64,000 nt of DNA from Paulownia fortunei (GCA_019321725.1 JAGSPU010000056.1:1-64000); one strand, 5' to 3'; counted from the first letter of the stretch, positions 37,237 to 51,575 are shown. Translations and numbers: made by a program. The notes: a model not told the origin generated them from the sequence alone.

Positions 37237-39959
37237 TATTTTTTTGTACATGAACTATGATGATTTTGGTTATCCCTTACCCCCGACCTAAGGTTACTTA
37301 CAGTAGAAAAAATCACCCAACACCTATGATTTATATACGTTCTTTCATTCTGGGTTCTACAAACCATTATTCTATTCTCATTAACAAGTTACAACAAAAG
37401 CTGGTTCTACAATACATGCTTGTATACTCCATGTCTACTTATGCTTTACATTTTTTTTTTATTTTTTTTTTCTGTTTGTAAGATAGTTGACAAGATTCGC
37501 ATGTATTATATACGAGGAGAGTGAGACCGGTAAAAAAAAAACCATCACACACACTCTCTCCCAGTTCGCATGTATTGAGGACATACTCGCATTTTAATCT
37601 ACAACTATACTTTGGCCATAAATCTTGAATTTGGTTCATTGGTCTAATGGCCCAAGTCCTTTTCTGAAGAAATATGGGGAGATTTTGCTACCACTTGGGT
37701 TACAAAGAGTTTATAACGCGTTTATAGAGGAGTTGATTGAAATTTTTAGTTGATCGAATCGAATAATTATATGACACGTGAAGTTTAAAAACCAATCATA
37801 AAACATGTATTATTATATTTGTCCAAACCAAGTGCGTGCAAGAATTCTCCCAAAAGCTACTTCTTTGCCACCGAGTAGTTGCCTGGATATCAGATAAAAA
37901 AACTTGGGGCTTTTTGAATGGTAATGGCAAACTCTCTTGTCAAATCAGTCTACAATCATGTAAAAGTGGAAATAGATGAAGACCCTATGAGATTGCACAC
38001 TCCCCACAATTACAACTATTATCACCACTCTTGAGATTAGGCTTACCACCACCAAAGTAACACCAAACTGGGTATTGATGAAGAACTCTCAATTTGCTTG
38101 AATTAAACTTGAAAAAGTAGAGCCAATATAGAGATTAGAAATCAGCTATTATGGGTGGAGTTCTTCACCAATCAAACAGTTTATTGGCACTTCACAAATT
38201 AGTCCATATCAGAGCATAGTTAAGTGTCAATCCTAGTTGCCTCAATGCTGAAAGTTAGTGGGTCAAGACTGACATGACATGAAACCCATAGTCTGAAGTC
38301 GAAGTGATTTTGACCTTTCTAAATTAAGTTGACATTCAGAAAACAGCTATACGCACACACGAGAGGTTATTATGGGCCACCAGAAACATCAAGTCTGAAA
38401 CGAAGAGATTTTAGTGCAAATCAAGTGGCTTTCCTGCTGAGACCAATATGTGCCTGCCTTAGATATTATATGTTTCCATTGAAAAGGAAGAAGGGTAGAA
38501 CAATTGGTGGTCCAGTTTACTTCTTTTTTTCTTTCCTCTCCTCCCATCCCCTAAACTTGTCGGCCATTACTAGTAAGAGTTGAATTTCACCCCATGTATG
38601 CTGTGAAAGTGTGTTTACCATAATGGTCAAAATGTTCTCGCTCTGCCATTTTAAAACACACATGAAGCTAGGAGAGGGGAAAACTTATGGGGAGCTGGCA
38701 AGAGTTTGTACATGGTAATGGATAAAGATTCTTTAATTTGATGGAAAACTTGATTGGCTGGTATTTTTGTGGAGGATCAAGTCAAGCTTGATGGAACTTT
38801 GTTTTGACTGAATCACCATTGGGGATTTGGAGGCTTAGAGAAGTTGACCACCATTCGAAATAGGAAAGGAACTTTCTGACTTTTTTCCTGCAAGTGGTTC
38901 TTATTTAGGCATTCCCTTATACCATATCTGCATTATGATTAGGGTTTAAGTCCTGCAAATAATCTCGCTCTCACGTCAGAATGGGAATTAGCCTGAAATC
39001 AAAGAAGGTTGTTGGGTAGTACGAAGACCCTCCTATTAAGTTAGAAGAAGAGGTCGAGATCATAAAAAATAGTGGTTCTCATATTTAGAGTGCGAAGTAA
39101 TAAAATGCATAACTTTTTCACTGTTACTTGTGCAAATATTCTTAGGGTTTCCATATGAGCCTATCAAGTGGTATGTACTTGTTAGAATTTGGAGTGCCAC
39201 TTAGTCGCCATCGATGGTCATAAATTCAAGTAATAGTAAAGTCAACTTTGGGTCGGATATAACTTACGTAAGAATACGCGAATTTTGATCTGTTTAGATA
39301 TTAGATTTAAATAATTTTGGCCTTTTTGTTTAGACCATATCACAATAGTTGGAGCCACAAGCTTTCGTGATGCTTATTATTTATCCAACTTTCGTATGGT
39401 GATGAAAAGTCTATGGCCCTTCAGCAATGTTCCTTGTTTTATAATTCGGTGGTGTTAGCAATCAAGTCCAGCTTGAGACTCTCCAACATTATGCACGCAT
39501 CAGGTTTTGGTCCTCCCACTGACATGAAGATAGAAGTCCCTTCCTCCCCCAATCACCCGAATGCAGCCTCGTCTGAGTGGTTCCTGCTGGCGGCAACCAG
39601 CATGGACAGAGAGATAATTAACCCAAAAAGGAAAGACAAGAACAGATAATTGTATGGGGGAATCTTCAAGTTTCAGCGTTGGCGAAAGTTGCAGCAAAAG
39701 AGCATTAAATTCCTTCTGAATTGCTATTTGTGACATTTGATCATTGCTTGACCCTGAAAACTATTACAAAATTTGATTTTTCACCAAGTCTAAGCTTGAA
39801 ACACTTGGTAGCTATTGTTCTAAATGTGATGCTATCAGACATACTCTGCAGTTTACACAAACTATATCGATGAACTAAATGTATATTACAAAGGTTAGGA
39901 CATACTTCCATGAACTCATCATCTCTTTTAAAAAGATGATGAATCCACTAATCTGCTGC
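37237..39959. other. Intergenic region 3' of SAUR gene
   Basis: No recognisable gene. Two overlapping short frames at 39413-39736 (plus 78 codons, minus 78 codons) lie in normal-GC DNA but match nothing I know. May include the SAUR 3' untranslated region at its right edge. Confidence 0.4.
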
Positions 39960-40341
39960 CTAAATAAACTCCTCTACCAAGTCCCCAAAATCAAACTTCC
40001 CATTGCAGCATTCTACTGCACTAATCACTTCTTGGAATGCAGCGACACTGCATGTACAACTAGGCCATTTCTTTGGTCAAACCCGAACTCATTATAGGCC
40101 TTCTCCAACACGATTTTGAACAATGGGTGAGAAAGATAGCTGGTTGGGACCACAAATCTCTGCCGGTGCTCACCCACATACACGGGAAAAGTTCCGGTGG
40201 TGTCGTGGTGGTGGTAGGGGAGGACCCTCCTTCATTATCCCTGAGCAAGCATTCATAATATGATGGCTCGGTGTTGGCATTGCCAATGGCCCTAACCTTC
40301 TTGGCTAGTTTCTTCATTGAATCAAGTTTCTTCCCCAACAT
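39960..40341 (-). CDS. SAUR-like auxin-responsive protein
   Basis: Intronless gene of the SMALL AUXIN UP RNA family; such proteins promote cell expansion, typically by inhibiting PP2C.D phosphatases. The SAUR core is visible: LFPVYVGEHRQRFVVPTSYL, HPLFKIVLEKAYNEFGF, QRNGLVV, then a C-terminus ending VEEFI before the TAG at 39960-39962. Two missing bases, in the run at 40184-40186 and near 40054, break the frame into three. Allowing for them the product is about 127 residues from ATG 40341, or 119 from ATG 40317 (MKKLAKK). An upstream in-frame ATG at 40365 would add eight residues. The N-terminal part is basic with a Thr/Pro-rich linker, as in other SAURs. Confidence 0.85.
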
Positions 40342-40365
40342 TTTATGGAATGATTGGGATAGCAC

Positions 40366-41102
40366 TTTTGGTTGGAGGGGAAGATAATGGAGATGGAGCT
40401 AATGGTTTCTTGACTGTTGCATTGAGGGAAAGGGTGGGTGGGGTGGTTTTGTAGTGTGTTCGAAGGAGGCAATGCTGCAAAGGTGGTCATCGTTTGACTT
40501 TAAAAATAGGTTTGAGAGGCTATGATTGTTGTAGTTTATTTGTCTCCAAGTGATTTGTCTTCGTTTACTTTGACTATTAATAGTTAAGAGCAATTAGAAT
40601 TAGATTAATATAATATACGTACTATCACTTAGAAGGCTCATCATTGAAAGATACCCGTTGAATACTATAATTCTCTCTGGATTTGTAATGGCCATCATTA
40701 GAAGGTGCACCAGCAAGATGTACTAGTGGTGCTCTACCAAATGGTGATGGTCCATAATCAAAGATGGTCTGACTTAAATGCCAATTATTAAGCTTTCAAG
40801 CATTATTACAAAGATTACATGAAAAAGAATAGTAGTGATAATTTTAAACGTGTATAATGAGTTTTTGATAAAAATTGTACATAATAATTAGTTAAAATAT
40901 ATAATGACAATAAAAAATATCATAATAATGTTCACTATATTTGTATTATCAAACTAAATCATTATTATACATATATTACTAATTGTCAGATATTAACAAC
41001 TTATATATAATTGTCACTATTAGGTATGCTAAAATTTTTGTTGTGACAAAAATAAATATATGAATTAATAAATAATATTAGTCACGATTTTGAAATTATA
41101 AC

Positions 41103-41147
<45 letters not shown>

Positions 41148-44040
41148 CTAATCAATAGAAAAATCTAAGGATTCAAGAATAATCATACCAACCAACCCCT
41201 CTGCTTATCCAACCGGCTGGAATTAATTAATAAACTATTCATTTTCAATCTCTTCTCCTTTCCTATATTGGCTTATTGTGCCAAAAACAAAATTTAATAA
41301 ATAAAATTAAATTAAGGTTAGTTACAACTGTTGTGTAATTGAACAAAAACCAATTTCCTTATCAACCAAAATAAAAGAAAATATGTTTCTTTTAAAACTT
41401 CCCAAATAGAAGGGAATCCCCAACTCCCACCTCTCTTCATGGTTGAGGGAGGTACAAGAATTGTGATTGGTGGACGGGTGAGATTAATTGGTTGATTACA
41501 TGAAATCACGAGCATATGATAATCAGTTTGGGTGAATTAAATTTTAGTCAACCACCAACTTTAATTTAATTTTGAGGAAATAGAGTGTTGACCACATCAA
41601 GGATCCTATGCACTCTTGCTGGGAAATAAGTAAGCAAAGACGGCGGCAATTGGTTTTTGGTTGTAGTTGATGGAATATTTGCAAGTAGCAAGGAAAATGA
41701 ACATCATGGGGATCAACAAGAGTATATGGTTGACTTGGGATTATTAAGTTTAATTTTGAGGTCCAGTTAGGCTCCAGCAATTTCTATGGTAGTAGGAATT
41801 TCCATTCCACCCTTGAAATTGCGATTTTTTTTTTTAAATTATCTTACTGGCAAAACAGTTAATTCATGTATTTAAGGTCTCAATTTCAAATCATATTTTC
41901 GAAATCGATCATATAAATCGATTCAATTAGTAATCGATGGTCAGTACGGTTCGTATGATAAAAAAGAACTGTAAACTAATAAAAATTAGATAAAATCGAT
42001 AAAAAAATCGAAGGTTAATATTTTATTCTTTATTTCTTATAAAAACTTAAATTTGGTATTCTATTATATATGTACATGATTATTTAAATTTTAAACTTTA
42101 TTAAATATATTTTTTGTTAGTTATTTATATTTTTTATTATATTTAAAATTTAATACATAACAAATATTTAATTAATTAATTAATTATTATTTTACACAAT
42201 ATAATAAAATATATATGGTCAATTCTTATTTTATCAATCCGGTTTAATTAAATAGGCGACCGGCAGCAAAATCGATTCGATCGTCAATTCGATTATAAAA
42301 ATATTAATTCAAATGACAATCAAAATATGAATTGAAATAATACCTTCTTGTTTTTTTTTTTGTTAGATAACTTATTTATTTTGTTATAATTACAATTGCA
42401 TTGTAATGTAAGCGCATTGGTATTTTTCTTCCAGCATTGTTCCATTAAAATTGGAGCTTCAGTTGAATATGTTACAACGCCACTTCTAAATCAAGATTTT
42501 TTTTTGGCTTCATTGCTATTAAAAAAATTTGAATTTGTGCATAGATGACATGTGTCTCAATATTGGTACTTTTAATTACATATCAAATATTATTAATTAC
42601 ATTTGTTTAGGTTATGCTGTTTCTCAGTATACACGTACATTATTGTGTGTGTGTGTGTGCAGAGAAAATATATTGTATTTATTATGATCATGTACTTGAT
42701 TTACGGAAAACGCTTCAAGAAATTTGGTGGTGCAACCATAGAAGATTCCATCCGGCCTGTCTGAAGAAACTCAGAAGAGTTAAGACCCTATTATTTGATT
42801 TCTTTAATATTTCGAGGTTTGTGACTTTGGATTAAAAGGGCTGGCTTAATTGATTAAGTGGTTTACAAATCTCAAGACAACTTAAAACTATTTTTTATCA
42901 GAGGGTGTTGTATTGGGTGTGAGAGTGATTCGTAATGTTAGAATTGAATGATAAATTTTTATTTATTGATGTACTGATGGAGTTGGATGATAAAGACGAT
43001 CAACTCTGTAATTTCAATCCGATCGAATTATGACGAACGAAATATTTCTTAATGGATGGTTTCCTTTGTTAAGATAGCCACATCGTTCCTTCACTCGACC
43101 TAACATTTTATCTTATAAAAATAATAATATTTATATTTTATAATAATTTTTTATTTTATTTTTTTTGGTTAACATTCCCGCTTTCTTGGAACAAAAAAAA
43201 AAAGGGACAACATACTAACATACATGTCACATGGGGTTATTTTAATTGCTAAAGAAATGAATATGTATAATACCTACTCTCCTAGTTAATCTTTCTCTTT
43301 TTGGGTCAAGACTTAAAAGTTATAAGCAATCTGCGATACAATGGCTAATTTGTTTGCAAAAGGTTTATTATACCTGCACTAATGATCAATTTCATGATTC
43401 TATACCTCAAATTATTTAAAGATTAATTAAATATAATTTGAATGAATGCATACATTTACAGGAAATAAATTATTATGAAAATATCCTATTACCTACAGAA
43501 GTGAGATTTAAATCCATTTTTTTTTTTAATTATAGAATTTTTGGGGTCATAAATTTATTAGTTGGATAAAATCTCATTAACATATTGACTGGGTTTTGGG
43601 TCTTGTCTCATATAGTGATGACAAAATTTGATCTTTTGTAAAATTAAAAATACAAGTGTCCAATCATAAATGTATTTTTTTTTTCTATTTCCATGTGTTC
43701 TTACTTCTTAGCACATGCTTATTTGTTTTATTTGATTAATTTTTTTATATTTTAGTTTATATTGATCGTCTCACTTTAAAAAAATATGATCAAAAGTATT
43801 CTTTTTGAAGCTTTATTTGCAGATATTTTTTGATTGATCATTTATACTCTTGCTACTCGATCGATCGTTTTTCTTATTTTTTTAAATTAATATCAGCATA
43901 ATACATGTTACACCTAATATATATATATAGGTTATTAATATCCAAATATCGTTGAAACGTTACAATAATGGCTAAATTTAGTGGCCCATTTAGAAAAAAA
44001 GATGAAAAAGGAATCATGACGTATCCCTAATGAGAAAACC
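40366..44040. other. Gene-poor intergenic region
   Basis: SAUR upstream sequence followed by AT-rich DNA with an (AT)n microsatellite at 41099-41144. Short frames only; no gene recognised. Confidence 0.45.
41099..41144. repeat. (AT)n microsatellite
   Basis: Uninterrupted alternating AT of about 45 bases in the gene-poor region between the SAUR and SmG genes. Confidence 0.95.
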
Positions 44041-44434
44041 ACTCAGTCTACCTTTTGGGACAAGCCCATTTTTATAGGTTATGAACCAACCCATTTCTTT
44101 TTCTATCAATCTTTTGAAAAAATTTCAGTCTGGCCCGTTGTCCATCCATCTTCATCTTGCCCATTACAATTGAGGCTAGACTCTTCCAATCTATTTTATG
44201 GGCGGAGGACGGATCCACTAATTCGCCCTCGGCCCTGCTTAACATATCGGGCTTGTACTGGGGCCACACAAGGGAGCCCAAAGCGTCCTGAAATAGAATA
44301 GCGGCTACAGCTCAGAATGTTTACAGCATTCACAGAAAATCTCAGTCCAATTGTTTGCCTCAATTTCTAGGGTTTTGAAGAGCGATAAACCCAGAACGGA
44401 AACCCCTTTCTCTTTCTTTCTCTAGGATTTCGCC
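44041..44434 (+). promoter_or_regulatory. SmG promoter/5' UTR with telo-box and site II motifs
   Basis: GC content rises here. AGCCCA (inverse of site II TGGGCT) occurs near 44063 and 44275, and there are further GCCC-containing words between. A telo-box-like TAGGGTTT lies at 44368-44375, about 60 bases before the ATG, followed by a pyrimidine-rich stretch (44401-44423). The telo-box plus site II combination is typical of plant ribosomal and RNA-processing genes. An antisense frame at 44072-44281 is not convincing as a gene. Confidence 0.6.
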
Positions 44435-47400
44435 ATGAGCAGATCGGGGCAGCCTCCGGATCTCAAGAAGTAAGCCTTTTGTTATAGTTTATTTCTTATT
44501 TTTATGCATTTTGTTTATGCTAAATGAAAACTATCTTTTAACCTTTTTTTTTTTACATAATGGCAGGTACATGGACAAAAAGCTACAGAGTGAGTTCTCA
44601 GTTATCCCTTTTGATTATTTTCTTTGTAAAAAATGTTGTGATGTGTTACACTAAATCGAAGCTGCTATTTAGAATTGTTTTTTGTTTTTTTCCTTTTCAT
44701 AAATGATGCTATATTTGTCCACTTTTGTGGCTTTTATGTAGTGAACACTATGGTTTACTGATTGAGAATAAATATTATTTCCTCCTTACATTTATTGACC
44801 GTAGGGAAATTTGGGTCAGAAGTTAGTGTGCTGGCAATATGGTAAAGTTGATGAAAAATTTGGAGGGGAATTTTGGAAAAAAGTTCAAACTTGGTTATGA
44901 GTTCGAGTGTAAATTTTTGGAGCGTAAGCTCAAACTTGGTAATGAATTCGAGTGTATGCTTTTCGAGCAATAATTTGTTTGCTGTTTGCTTCAATTAATT
45001 GTAAAGAAAGTTTTGGACCCTTAAATTAATGCTAAGAGTTACGAATAATCATCCTATAGAAAATTCAATTAACCTATACTTAAAAGTTCGATTAGAAAAA
45101 TTGTACACTTGCATTCTAATTTGGATTAACAGTGAAGGGGGAATGTGACAGAGATATTGAAACTAATTGAAACTTCTGATCTTGACTAAATAAGTTTTTA
45201 TGTATAAAGAAGTGAACAAGTTTGGTAACAATCATTGTCAGAAGCCATACAGTGTTTGAGTTTTACTTGCCTATAATCCTTTTTATGTGTGTTTTCTTAC
45301 AGAAACGCTGATATCTTGTTCGCAGTAGTAAATATTCTATTTAGTTTATTTTTTGTGCACAGTTTCCCTGTACTTGTGTTCAAAATCAATAATGGTTTGT
45401 GTGCTATTTATTCGGTGATTTAGTTCTAAGGTAAAAGTTTGCAAAATATCATGCTCATTTTGAAAAAATAAGATTGTCACTTAGTTCTCAAATAAATTAT
45501 GGCTTTTAGAGTCAGAGAGATGTAATCATTTTATTGGAGGCTTGTTCGCATGCAACCAACATCTTGAATGGTAGCTTCTTGCTATTATATCGGGAAATGT
45601 TGATGTGGCAGTTTTTAACTATTTTAAGCAATTTGAGTTACAAGGCCAATGGTACTACACATATATCTTGTTTTTTTGGAGTTATTGAACCTTACCTCTT
45701 CTCTCCTCTCTCTTCTCTCTGATATTCTTTATGTATACAAAAATACGTTTGCATGAATGAGAAGCTTAAATAATTTTTTTGATGAGATGGGAAACATTAC
45801 ACACACAAATTTAAACAACTTGATCTGCTGTGAGCTATGTTTTATGGATACAGATATGGGAACACGGATACGATACAATATGGACACTACAATATGAAAA
45901 TTATAATACTCATAGGCTATGGCAAGGCTGGAGTACATTAATTATATTAAAAAAATGTAAAACATTTGATAATTTGTTTAAAGAAAAATATCAGTGATGT
46001 TATTCTACAAAGGAAATAAATTATTGTGTGTATATGTAAAGTTAACATATGTTATGCATTTAATATAAATTTAAATAAACAAATATGAATAAATTAGGAT
46101 ATTTTTCCATGTTATTTTTTGTATCACATAATTTGTGTTTGTTTGTTTGTTTGTTTTGTTCATTTTTTTGTTTTGTTTTTTTTGTTTTTGCTGCATTGAG
46201 CACACTTTTACTGTTTTTTAATTAAAAATAGGAAAAACTATAATTTATTGTAAGATTAAAGCTATTAACATTTCTATGGTAAGTGTCCATAGAGTTCATG
46301 CATTTGTATGTGCCTTCTAATACAGTTATATATTTATATATTTATTTCCAGAGAAGGCATGCAAGTCCATGCCTTCTAATTGTATATATATATTTATATT
46401 CTTTTTTCAGGCAGAAGGCGTGGATAGAGTCCATGCCTTCTATTTTTTTTATTTTTATTTTTGAAATTAGAGGTGTGGAATCACATCTACTTCTTTGCCT
46501 ATAAGAAATCACGCCTTTTTTTAAGAAAAAAGAAGGGTTATGAGCAAAAGTCAAGCCGTGTAACAACTACTTGTCAAGTCGTTGCCACGGTCAGCAAGGC
46601 CCCTAACAGTGCCAGCTCGGCTATGTCACTTTTGTTAGCATTGAAGTTATTATAAACAGATAAATCAATTTTTTGATCCTGCCAGCAATTTGACCATTGC
46701 CAATAAACTTTTATTTTATTTTATTTTTTTTAAGTGATTGGAAATCATTCTTTTAAGCAAAAGACAAAGGCGTGGATTGTATCCGTGCCTTCTGCCTGGG
46801 AAATATATATACATATATGTATATATTAAAAGGTGTCTATCCGCAGCTTCTGTGGATAATATATATATATATATATATATATTAAAGGCATGGGGAGATT
46901 TTCAAAAGCGTGGACTCTACCTTTAATTAAGGTAAATTGTAATTTTTTATTTTTTAATAAATAGTGAAGAAGGTTGCACGCCTAATATATATGTCAAAAT
47001 TTTTGGACATGCGTGTTTATTTTTTTTCCCTTTTTAATCTTTTATCCTTCCAAGTATCTGACACAGGTACAACTCATTAAAAATACCAGTGCATCATCCA
47101 CTGAGCGGTAGAATATGCAGTATCTTGGAAAAATATTGTTTGCATCACGGGCTACTTAATATAACATTACACCATTTTTCTCAATGCACAAGTACTGTCT
47201 AAAACTTTATTATTTTATGTCATGAGTTATGTGTCTCTTGTAGTTTGCTTGATATAATCTGACATCTTCTTTTTCAAGTACTTCAGAAACTCATGGTGCC
47301 TGTACAGTGTTGACTGCTATTGTGTTGTTTCGGTTGGTTCTTTTTTTTTTCACCTATAGACATCTATATTCATATTGGTTTAGTATTGTATTTCAGTAAA

Positions 47401-47678
47401 GCTTAATGCCAATCGTATGGTGGTTGGAACCCTTCGTGGTTTTGATCAGTTCATGAACCTGGTGGTGGACAATACCGTTGGAGTGAATGGAAATGAGAAA
47501 ACTGACATAGGCATGGTGGTGAGTCTTTTTAGTTTCTGGTTGTTGCATGAACTTCTATTTTTTATCAAAATGTGATGGTCAAACTTACGATTGTTTAAGT
47601 TTGCTTCTATTGCAGGTCATCAGGGGAAACAGTGTGGTTACTGTTGAAGCTCTTGAGCCAGTTAATAGAACACAATAA
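44435..47678 (+). CDS. SmG: Spliceosomal Sm protein G
   Basis: Subunit of the heptameric Sm ring around U1, U2, U4 and U5 snRNAs in pre-mRNA splicing. Four exons: 44435-44469, 44567-44589, 47397-47518, 47616-47678, giving 80 residues with no frame disruption. The sequence begins MSRSGQPPDLKKYMDKKLQ and shows Sm1 (NRMVVGTLRGFDQFMNLVVD) and Sm2 (GMVVIRGNSVVTVEAL) motifs. Length and sequence are nearly those of Arabidopsis SmG. Intron 2 is unusually long (about 2.8 kb) for so small a gene and carries repeat material. Exon 2 is only 23 bases, so ORF-based prediction would miss the N-terminal exons. Confidence 0.96.
46355..46925. repeat. Cluster of hairpin repeats in SmG intron 2
   Basis: Several imperfect palindromes with the core AGAAGGC(A/G)TGGA...TCCATGCCTTCT. 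The clearest are at about 46352-46378 (AGAAGGCATG / CATGCCTTCT), 46413-46442 (AGAAGGCGTGGA / TCCATGCCTTCT) and 46768-46793 (AGGCGTGGAT / ATCCGTGCCTT). Degenerate halves follow to about 46925. TATATA-rich spacers separate them. Similar short palindromes occur in subterminal regions of some plant DNA transposons; this attribution is inference. Confidence 0.7.
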
Positions 47679-50600
47679 TTGTACATGTTTGTGTATGGAT
47701 CCAATCTAGTTTGTAGTGGCAGGTTACCTTGGATGCTGAAGTAGTTGTAATTTCAACATTTCGCGACTCCTATAAGCTTGCTTGCTAACTCAATTGTATC
47801 CAACATCATTATTTGTGGGGGCCTTACGGCCAATGGGCCCCCGGAGAATTCTACTCCTTTTGAATGAGACCAAACGGTGTGGTTATGTGTTATTGCACAT
47901 TACCAGCTGTGTCTACAGTACTTCATGTGATGAGCAATTCTATTGACTGTATTCCTTGGCATTGTCTTAATTTTGAACTATTCTTTTTAGCCATTTTCTA
48001 ATAATTTTTATAAAAAAACATTGAAGGGTGAAACTGAAAATCTCAAATCTCATATCAAGTTTTATAGTGTTTGCCTTTTCTGTATTGAATTGGTCATAAG
48101 TCTCAAACAAAGTTCAGACTCGATACATTTCTGAGGAAGAACACCAATATAAAATAAATAATTATGATGGATTTTTTTTATTTTTATTTTTCTTGGGTTC
48201 GCAAATTCCTTATTTCTGTAGAAGTCAGCAGCCTCCTTCCCCAACCCCAAAAGACACCCTTGGGGCGTAAGGCTACATATGGGTGACTGTGTTGAGTTTA
48301 AATTTGAACAGTGGATCAAAAGTTTAGGGAGCGTTTCCTGAAATACCTCTCTTCTTTTCTTATTTGGCTCTTGGAAATCAAAATGAATTTCAACTTTTGC
48401 TTTTTCTCTATGTGCTTTGATCTATCCATAGAGTCCGTTGCCATCGCAGCCGAATCAACGCCTATTTTTTTTTTTTTTTTTTTCAATTCTTCAATTTTAT
48501 AACAACTACTTTTTATTTTAATTATTGAAAAATAGGAGTGGTGCGGTCCTTCAAAGCCTAATATATATATTTTAATTAAGATTCATCATGGATGAATAAT
48601 TATTTATTTCGAAAAGGATCTAAAAATAACATGTAAAGAAGATTTTGAAGTTCGTATCTTTATGCTCGTGTCCGCCAATTCAATTGATGCCGCTCATCTG
48701 TCTGCCAAGATGGCTCCTCCTCGATCCCTATTTTATTTTCTTCCCAACTTAATAAAACAAGCTTTTATACTTAGATCATCAAATCAGTGTTACTGGTTTA
48801 ATTAGTCAGTTCAATCATTAATTCGATCGATCTAATTAAAATTGATTATATTCTTTTTATTATATTATATAAAATTGTAATCTAATAAACTATATTATGT
48901 ACTAAATTTTAACGATAAAAGAAAAAATCAATAACCACCTAAAAAAAATCTAACTAAGCCCAAAATTCAAATAACCGAATATCAAGTTTAATTTTTTTAA
49001 AAATAAAATAATTTTAATCGAGTTTCATTGAATTTTAAGTCAATAAAAAATGATCGCATTAAACTGACAGTCAATTTCTAATTAAACTGATATATTCAAT
49101 TTGAATTTTAAAACAATAATGTATAGTATATAATAATAACAAAATACAAGCCCAGAGTTTATTAATTTTAGAAGCGCCAAAATTTCCACTCATGTTCGGT
49201 AGAAGAAGGGCCACCCCTTGGTATCTTTTAATTGCCCAACAACTCCAATTGGTCTTTTTTTCTGGCACTTTTCCCCAATTGATATTGATAATATTTATAA
49301 AATTTTCATACTGAAATTGGGATTATTTGATCGCTTTTGTTTGGTACGAAAATAATTGTAACTATTTTTAGGCGCAATGTCAGCTACCAGCAAATAGGGC
49401 AATTACTTTGTTCATTCAGTAGCATAATAATGAGGATGCAAGTGTCAAGGTAATTAATTTTGTGACTACAAATAAATTAAATACATTGGGGGAAAAGTTT
49501 TAAGACCCAACTTTACATAATATTAAATGAGCTTGCAACAGTTATTAAATTCATTTGTTGATACCAATACTTTAATAGTAACGGAAAAATGGGATCGAGT
49601 TGGCTCTGTGATTACTAGCTAATTATAATCATGCTTATTAGGTATTTAATAGTAAAAGTTGACTCCCAATCAAGGGTGTTAGGTTTAAATCCAGAAAAAA
49701 ATATTCTTGCCACTATGAGAGTACTACTCAAATGGAGTCTGGAACAGTTTATGATAATGTATAAAGTAAAATATTAACATTGTTATATATAATTTAGTGA
49801 TATTATGTTGGAAAATTATTTTCAGGTTGTAATTTAGAAATAACAATGAGTCGGGTTCAAACTCGAAGATATACAATATGCTTTAATTGAGGGGGTTTAA
49901 TATTCTAAAGGGTTTGGATAAGTTTTGTTTTTATTTTTGAATTCGTTTTGTTTAATTTTTACTTATTATATATATTTATGTAATATTAATTTTTATAAAA
50001 TTTTAGTGATATTATTTTAAAAAATATTTTAAATAATAAAATAATGAGTCTAACAGATCTAACCTGTTAGATCAAAATCTTAAAAAATATTGATAGGATG
50101 GGCTCGAAGTTTGACAAATTTATTCCAAACTTGGGTGCCATCTCTGTATAATTTCTTAAATAGCTTTAACACTCATAATAACTTAGCATTTAATTTCAGC
50201 ATGGCATCTCGTTTTTTTCTTTATTTTTTTATTTTTTTTTCGGTTTTTCACATCTTAACTTGCCAGTAATATATTCTCCACAAGCTTCTTGATCTAATGC
50301 AATTATTATAAGCTGGTAGAGATAGTTAAGAGTATAATAAAAAGACCTTGACAATAAAATATTCTTAATTCTTTGATTATTGAGAGGACCGTACATCATT
50401 TTACTGATTCTAGAATAATACCTAGGACATGTATTTATGAATAGCTCATACATAGGACTAGAGCTATCATATATTAGCCCTCACCCTCCACCTATCTTTC
50501 TTTCTTTATTATTATTATTATTATTATTTTTTATTTTTTATTTTTTTTTTGGTGTGTACTTGGATGTGGACTGATACATGTTTGTGAACAAGATGGCGCC

Positions 50601-51575
50601 AAGCAAGATAACCTGTCATTTTAGCATTACGCTGATATAATATCCCCTGGTATTGAATAAACCTTTACATATTGTGTTTGTAAATACAGAAAAAGCATAA
50701 ATATCCAGCCTCGGCTCATGTGCATGTAGAAATATAATATGAATATAATCATAATTAGCACTCCATAATTTTAGTAGCATTAGAAGAGGATTACTTTGCA
50801 TTGGGTCCCCCAGTAACTAATGCTCATCAATTGGGGAAGCTGAAATCATATGTAATGACTAATTAAAGTGCACTTTCCGTTGTAGAAATTTTGCTTATTT
50901 CTAAGGAATTCCCTACTCAACTGGAGACACAATTTGTCAATATTCAGAATTTGAAAAAAAAAAAACACTTGTTTATATTAGGTATTTAATATCAAATTTC
51001 AACAAATAATAAGAATCATGTCACTTTAATATATAATAATATCTATTATTGATGTGAGTCCATGACATTATCCTTATTTGTTTACTATATAATAATTTGT
51101 CCACTTATATACCCTCTCACACATAGGTCTGCTCTCTGCATTACAATCTTGATAGCTCCTAACATCTCTTAGTCCAAGCCAAAGCAAGCCCAGCTTTCAA
51201 AGAGTAAATAAATATACGTTGTAGTGTCAAAACAAAGTGTACATAAAGCATGAGAAAGGAAAAAAAAAAAAAAAAGGATATGAATAATGATGTACAACTC
51301 TCACCTTCCACAAACCTTTACTTGAATCAAACTCTACTCAACAGAAGTCCCTAGTATTCACATCCCAAAAATTCTCCCACTTGTCTTCTCCACAGCATTA
51401 ATCCACTAATCCACCAACCCATCATTGACAATCCACACTAAGTATACTAGAAACAAGAAACTAAAAAAACCCCACCACCAAACTCTTCCTATTCTATTCT
51501 TTCCCTCCAACAAAGCCCTTAAAAATCCAATCTTGAAACACACACAACACGCATTGCCATTTTAAAAGGGGAAAA
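47679..51575. other. Intergenic: SmG 3' flank to ROPGAP 5' region
   Basis: SmG 3' untranslated region (to roughly 47960), then AT-rich DNA without a gene. The last 450 bases are pyrimidine/CA-rich and look like the ROPGAP 5' leader; a TATA-like TTATATA is at 51105-51111. Confidence 0.45.

Noticed and set aside
39413..39736. Overlapping 78-codon frames on both strands
   Set aside because: No motifs, no splice context and no similarity I recognise; cannot support either as a gene.
44072..44281. 69-codon minus-strand frame upstream of SmG
   Set aside because: Lies in the GC-richer SmG promoter region, where open frames arise easily; no recognised protein.
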